Shown piece after piece: positions 60,553-64,000 of a stretch of DNA of 64,000 nt. Below the pieces are notes generated by a model. That model searched no databases. It was not told the origin of the DNA and was given only the letters and a program-made list of their open reading frames with translations. Source of the stretch: Pelomonas parva (GTDB taxonomy: Bacteria > Pseudomonadota > Gammaproteobacteria > Burkholderiales > Burkholderiaceae_C); NCBI RefSeq assembly GCF_043555835.1, contig NZ_JBIGHV010000006.1, forward strand, positions 124,001 through 188,000. The letters run 5' to 3'. A program made the translations under genes and the position numbers. The first letter of the stretch is position 1. The number at the start of each line of letters is the position of its first letter.

Positions 60553-61168
60553 CCGACTCGCCCCACTGCGCCTCGGTCAGGCTGAGCCCGCCCAGCCGCT
60601 CGACCAGCGCCGCCGCCTGGGCCGGTCCGGTGGACGGCAGCATCAACAGCAGCCGGCCGTCCTCCAGCCGCGCGCAGCCATCCTCGCTGCGGATGCGCGC
60701 CAACAGCGCGTCAGCTGCGGCGCCCGGCGCGGTCGTGGCCACGCACAGCGGCCAGGCGCGTGCGTCGCTGAGCAGCGATTGCAGCAGCTCCAGCCCGGCC
60801 TGGGCCGACAGCAACTGGCCGGCCGGCGGGCGCGGGCGGGCCAGCGCGCTGATGTCCACACCCGTGCAGGCTCGCCCGCCGCCAGGCAGGGGCTGCTCCA
60901 CCCACCACAGCCGCCGGCCGTCGCGCCAGGACTCCTCGCGGCCGCCGGGTGCGGCCAGCGCGCGGCCCACGGGCGCCTCCGCCGGCCCGATACCGGCTGC
61001 CAGCGCCGCCTCGCCGATCTCGTCCCGCGTGGGATGGTCGTCCTCGGCCAGCGCCCAGGCACGGCGAAAGGCCGCATTGGCCTGCAGCAGCCGGCCATCG
61101 GCGTCGAAAAGGGCCAGCAGCAGCGGGCCGTCGGCCTGCGCCTGCCACCAGAGATCACTCGCATTCAC
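60527..61168 (-). CDS. PAS protein with a degenerate GGDEF-like tail
   Basis: 213 aa using GTG at 61168-61166. PAS-like domain at about 12-110 (LFDADGRLLQANAAFRRAWAL, WWVEQPLPGG). The C-terminal segment (ALLARIRSEDGCARLEDGRLLLMLPSTG) resembles the end of a GGDEF domain in which the active-site loop is lost. It would bind no GTP by itself and may be a sensor remnant or an interaction module. It overlaps the PafA-like gene convergently. Confidence 0.6.
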   Translation of the reverse strand: MNASDLWWQAQADGPLLLALFDADGRLLQANAAFRRAWALAEDDHPTRDEIGEAALAAGIGPAEAPVGRALAAPGGREESWRDGRRLWWVEQPLPGGGRACTGVDISALARPRPPAGQLLSAQAGLELLQSLLSDARAWPLCVATTAPGAAADALLARIRSEDGCARLEDGRLLLMLPSTGPAQAAALVERLGGLSLTEAQWGESATELLLRA

Positions 61169-61191
61169 GCGGGCGATTGGAACCCAGCGCC

Positions 61192-61989
61192 TCAACGGCG
61201 GTGCACTTCGCCCGAACCGCTGACGCTTTGGCGCAACTGCGGCCGGCCGGCGTAGCTGACGTCGCCCGACCCGCTGAGCTGCACGTCCAGCTGCTCGGTG
61301 ACCCCCACCGCCACGTCGCCCGAGCCGTGCAGCTCGACGCGTGCCGCGCGGCCGGCCAGCGCGCGCGCGTCCACGTCGCCGGAGCCGTGCACCTTCCACT
61401 GCTGCTGCTCGGCGCGGCCGGCCACCCGCACGTCACCCGAGCCGCTAATGCTGACGGCCAGCTCCCGCAGCTCGACAAGGCCGAGCTGCACGTCGCCTGA
61501 ACCAACGATGCTCAGGCTGAACTGCTCGGCCTTGAAGCCCTCGACCGTCAGGTCGCCGGAGCCCTGGATGGCCACGGCCTGCAAGGCGCGCGCATCGATG
61601 CGCACGGTGGGCGGCAGCCGCGTCGTGAAGCCGGCCTCGCGCCTCATGCGCACGACGAGGGCGTCGCCCTCCACCACCGTCTCGATCAGCGGCTCGATGT
61701 TGTCGTCGGCGACGACGACGGCCTGGTCGCTGCCGGACTGCACCAGGCTGACATCGAAGGGGCCGTCGATGCGCAGCTTCGTGAAGGCGGCCAGCGCCCG
61801 CGTCTTCTCGACCTTGACACCGGAGCCCCTGATGCGGCTCTTGCCGCTGCCATACTCGATCGGGCCGCTGAAGCTGGCCGTCCAGCCGTTGGGCTCCTTC
61901 TTGATGCGCAGCCGCCAGTCGTCGTCACCCGCCGCCGCGCCGGTGGCGAAGGCAGCCGTCAGGGTCAGCAGGGCAAGTCGGCGTTTCAT
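61192..61989 (-). CDS. DUF2807 (head GIN domain) secreted protein
   Basis: 265 aa. ATG at 61989-61987; signal peptide of about 20 residues (ends GAAAG). The C-terminal two-thirds is a right-handed beta-helix built from repeats with the motif GSGDV (QGSGDLTVEGF, VGSGDVQLG, SGSGDVRVAG, HGSGDVDARA, HGSGDVAVG, SGSGDVSYAG), the hallmark of DUF2807. The role in bacteria is unknown; adhesion or chaperone-like functions are suggested. It is divergent from the zinc protease. Confidence 0.9.
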   Translation of the reverse strand: MKRRLALLTLTAAFATGAAAGDDDWRLRIKKEPNGWTASFSGPIEYGSGKSRIRGSGVKVEKTRALAAFTKLRIDGPFDVSLVQSGSDQAVVVADDNIEPLIETVVEGDALVVRMRREAGFTTRLPPTVRIDARALQAVAIQGSGDLTVEGFKAEQFSLSIVGSGDVQLGLVELRELAVSISGSGDVRVAGRAEQQQWKVHGSGDVDARALAGRAARVELHGSGDVAVGVTEQLDVQLSGSGDVSYAGRPQLRQSVSGSGEVHRR

Positions 61990-62116
61990 CTGGAGGCTCC
62001 AAGTTCGGCAATGGGCGCCAGTGTGGCCAGGCGGCACGTGCATTGCCTGCTGCAGGCGACGGACTGCAGACCCGCGGCGCTGGGCCGTAGGATGCGCCGA
62101 CCAGCAGGAGACCGGC

Positions 62117-62992
62117 ATGAAATGGGAAGGCCAGCGGGAAAGCGAAAACGTCGAGGACGCACGCGGCGGCGGCAGGCGGCGCGGCATCGGCCTGCCCACG
62201 GGACGCGGCGGCCTGGGGCTGGGCGGCATCGTCATCGCGCTGCTGGCAGCCTGGGTGCTGGGCATCAACCCGCTGACGCTGCTGGGCGCGCTGGATGGCG
62301 GCGCGCCGCCCGCCGCGCAACAGGCGCCGGCCGGGGACTCACAGGCGCAGGACCCGGCCTACCGCTTCGTCAAGGTCGTGCTGGCCGACACCGAGGACGT
62401 CTGGACCGCCTACTTCCAGCGCAGCGGCCAGGCCTACGAGATGCCGCGCCTGCGCGTCTTCCGCGGCAGCGAGCCCACCGCCTGCGGCACCGGCGAGGCG
62501 GCCATGGGCCCGTTCTACTGCCCGGCCGACCGCAAGGTCTACATCGACCTGGGCTTCTTCGACACGCTGCGCGAGCGCCTGGGCGCGCCGGGCGACTTCG
62601 CCCAGGCCTATGTCATCGCCCACGAGGTGGGCCACCACATGCAGAACCTGATGGGCACGACCGAGAAGCTGGACCGCGCCCGCGGCCGCGTCTCCGAGCG
62701 CGAGATGAACGCGCTGAGCGTCAAGCTGGAGCTGCAGGCCGACTGCTTTGCCGGCGTCTGGGCCAAGCTGTCGCAGCGCGGCAAGGGCTGGCTGGAGGCG
62801 GGCGACATCGAGGAGGGGCTGAACGCCGCCGCGCAGATCGGCGACGACACGCTGCAAAAGCGCGGCAGCGGCACCGTCGTGCCCGAGAGCTTCACGCACG
62901 GCAGCAGCGAGCAGCGGGTGCGCTGGCTCAAGCGCGGGCTGGAGGCGGGCGACCTGAAGGCGTGTGACAGCTTTTCGTCAGGCGCCCTCTGA
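62117..62992 (+). CDS. ypfJ: Neutral zinc metallopeptidase YpfJ family
   Basis: 291 aa. ATG 62117 follows AGGAG. A transmembrane helix near 35-55 is followed by the putative neutral zinc metallopeptidase domain with H169-E-V-G-H173 (HEVGHHMQNL) and a downstream ligand in LELQADCFAGVW. It is a membrane-tethered protease of unknown substrate. Divergent from the DUF2807 gene. Confidence 0.93.
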   Translation: MKWEGQRESENVEDARGGGRRRGIGLPTGRGGLGLGGIVIALLAAWVLGINPLTLLGALDGGAPPAAQQAPAGDSQAQDPAYRFVKVVLADTEDVWTAYFQRSGQAYEMPRLRVFRGSEPTACGTGEAAMGPFYCPADRKVYIDLGFFDTLRERLGAPGDFAQAYVIAHEVGHHMQNLMGTTEKLDRARGRVSEREMNALSVKLELQADCFAGVWAKLSQRGKGWLEAGDIEEGLNAAAQIGDDTLQKRGSGTVVPESFTHGSSEQRVRWLKRGLEAGDLKACDSFSSGAL

Positions 62993-63152
62993 CCCCGTAA
63001 AAAAGCCCCTAAAACCGTCCACCCAATCAAGGGGGCGCCGGATGGCGCTCGCAAGGGTTTGTGTGAAACACTTCCGTTCAATTCGCCGAGCCCTCAACTA
63101 GCATCGGCGTCATCCCAGAACAGAGCAAAACGGCTCCACAAGGCCCACTGTC

Positions 63153-63803
63153 ATGAGCGAACACACCTCCCGCGCCCCACAGCAGATGCCTGAAGCGCAG
63201 CCTGCGGCTGTCGCGTCTGGTGTGTCCAAGGCCCGCCGCAACCTGCTGCGCGCCAGCATGATCGGTGGGCCGACGCTGATCGCGTTGAAGCCGGCCTCCG
63301 TCATTGCCTGTTCCTGCAAGCTGCCGTCAGGCTTCACCGTGTCCGGCAACGCCAGCCGTGGCCCCAAGAACTGCGCCGACCCGTCGGAAGTTGCGAGCGT
63401 CTGGAAACCGCGCACCACCAAGACTGCCAACGGCAAGGATGCTTACGGCAACACCATCTACGAACACCGTTACAGGACCAAGAATGGCCAGGTGCTGACG
63501 ATTCACAGTGGCAAGTTGCTGTCGGACCTGGGTATCACCCGCGGCAGCTACAGCGGCACCACGGTGGGCGCATGGATGAACACTGGGGACACGTCAGACA
63601 CAGGCCTGTTCATGGCCTGCTACGTGACGGCTTGGGCTCACAGCAACGGCAGCAACTTCCCCACGAAGAATACGCTGCGCGACATGTGGAATGCCGCCGT
63701 GGCGACCACCGCCGGCTACACGGTGCCCAACCAGACGCAGAAGTGGGACAAGGCTCAGGTCATCGGCTATCTGAGGTTCCTGACGAGCCAGGCGCCTGCC
63801 TGA
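63153..63803 (+). CDS. Predicted Tat-exported protein of an HPr-rel-A-like locus
   Basis: 216 aa. ATG 63153. The N-terminus carries a twin-Arg region (SKARRNLLRASM), then a hydrophobic segment (GGPTLIALKPASVIA) ending at Cys-Ser-Cys. The mature part is beta-rich with GLFMACYVTAWAHSNGSNFPT and ends in a helix (KAQVIGYLRFLTS). Exported proteins of similar start (RR-x-LL-x-A, then Ala-Cys) occur upstream of PqqD- and HprK-related genes in Burkholderiales. A PqqD-like gene begins 5 nt after this stop. Function is unknown. Confidence 0.6.
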   Translation: MSEHTSRAPQQMPEAQPAAVASGVSKARRNLLRASMIGGPTLIALKPASVIACSCKLPSGFTVSGNASRGPKNCADPSEVASVWKPRTTKTANGKDAYGNTIYEHRYRTKNGQVLTIHSGKLLSDLGITRGSYSGTTVGAWMNTGDTSDTGLFMACYVTAWAHSNGSNFPTKNTLRDMWNAAVATTAGYTVPNQTQKWDKAQVIGYLRFLTSQAPA

Positions 63804-63807
63804 GTCG

Positions 63808-64000
63808 ATGTCGGCGGGTAGTACCGCGCAAGCCGGTTGGGTTGCCAGTTCGTCTTCTCTCGGCCTGTTGTCCAGGGACTTCCCGGACGGCACGATCTGT
63901 TTTGACCCGGTAACCGCAGAGACCAGGCTTCTATCTCCGCTGACCCGCTTCCTGCTTGAACTGCTCGCCCAGGCAAGCCCGCAAAGCCTAACCTCGGCCT
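63808..64000 (+). CDS. PqqD-like protein, 5' end (HPr-rel-A system type)
   Basis: 64 codons run to the right edge without a stop, starting at ATG 63808, 5 nt past the previous stop. The readable segment GTICFDPVTAETRLLSPLTR followed by FLLELLA matches the small winged-helix-like PqqD fold (strand, 'TxLL' turn, helix). PqqD-type proteins bind peptides or present protein tails to modifying enzymes. Here the partner would be an HprK-related kinase beyond the window, which is inferred from similar loci and not seen. Confidence 0.6.
   Translation, partial: MSAGSTAQAGWVASSSSLGLLSRDFPDGTICFDPVTAETRLLSPLTRFLLELLAQASPQSLTSA

Overview
The window is a GC-rich chromosomal segment of a betaproteobacterium, most likely of the order Burkholderiales (Roseateles/Pelomonas/Rubrivivax-like). 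This is inferred from the protein families and gene orders: PEP-CTERM and PEP-CTERM-like proteins, a DUF3348-DUF802-OmpA-DUF2894 cluster, argS-SPOR-dsbA, lptA-lptB-rpoN, a C-terminally extended IF-1, and DUF4148 and PsiF proteins. I saw no phage, integrase, transposase, CRISPR array, rRNA or tRNA. Housekeeping genes alternate with small accessory islands, some visibly less GC-rich.

1-9.5 kb: the tail of a glycerophosphodiester phosphodiesterase, a PAP2-type phosphatase with a PEP-CTERM anchor, a second sorted exoprotein and an S9 peptidase. Then come a DUF779 gene and an aldehyde dehydrogenase, divergent from a sigma-54 activator; a -24/-12 promoter is readable in front of the dehydrogenase. 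9.5-14.1 kb: two tandem copies of an antitoxin/PIN-toxin operon (second toxin broken), a Sel1-like secreted protein, zwf and a small lipoprotein.

14.3-17.3 kb: a membrane-anchored AraC regulator followed by a candidate RiPP operon: a 74-codon lipoprotein-like putative precursor, an MNIO (DUF692) maturase and its DUF2063 partner. The precursor fits none of the families I know. 17.3-26 kb: several alpha/beta hydrolases, a DUF418 membrane protein, a phospholipase D/cardiolipin synthase-like enzyme, a DJ-1/PfpI protein, DUF1203 and a PAS-GGDEF diguanylate cyclase. 26-30 kb: a cold-shock protein, two near-identical IF-1 genes, a PEP-CTERM protein and a DUF4331 protein.

30-34.4 kb: a tightly overlapping four-gene operon. 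It encodes a TolQ/MotA-like channel protein with a very long repeat-bearing cytoplasmic tail (DUF802), an OmpA/MotB-like stator partner, and DUF3348 and DUF2894 proteins. The central pair has the architecture of Zorya ZorA/ZorB without the known effectors. 34.4-41.5 kb: a PL3-type pectate lyase behind a perfect palindrome, an N-acetylmuramoyl-L-alanine amidase overlapping dppB, then a dipeptide ABC transporter (dppBCDF) interrupted by one small unknown gene and lacking a substrate-binding protein here.

41.5-64 kb: a PsiF protein, a Ser/Thr kinase fused to a cyclic-nucleotide-binding domain, argS-SPOR-dsbA, lptAB-rpoN, an AraC regulator divergent from DUF4148 and hydrolase genes, an RlmL-like methyltransferase, an MFS transporter, rsmE, an enoyl-CoA hydratase, a PafA-like phosphatase, a degenerate PAS/GGDEF protein, a DUF2807 protein and the zinc protease YpfJ. 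At the right edge a twin-arginine-type secreted protein is followed by the start of a PqqD-like gene, which looks like the beginning of an HPr-rel-A-type cluster. Three copies of a dispersed repeat of about 140-210 bp lie directly behind stop codons (27.1, 41.6 and 57.0 kb); their hairpin arms differ in sequence but stay paired.
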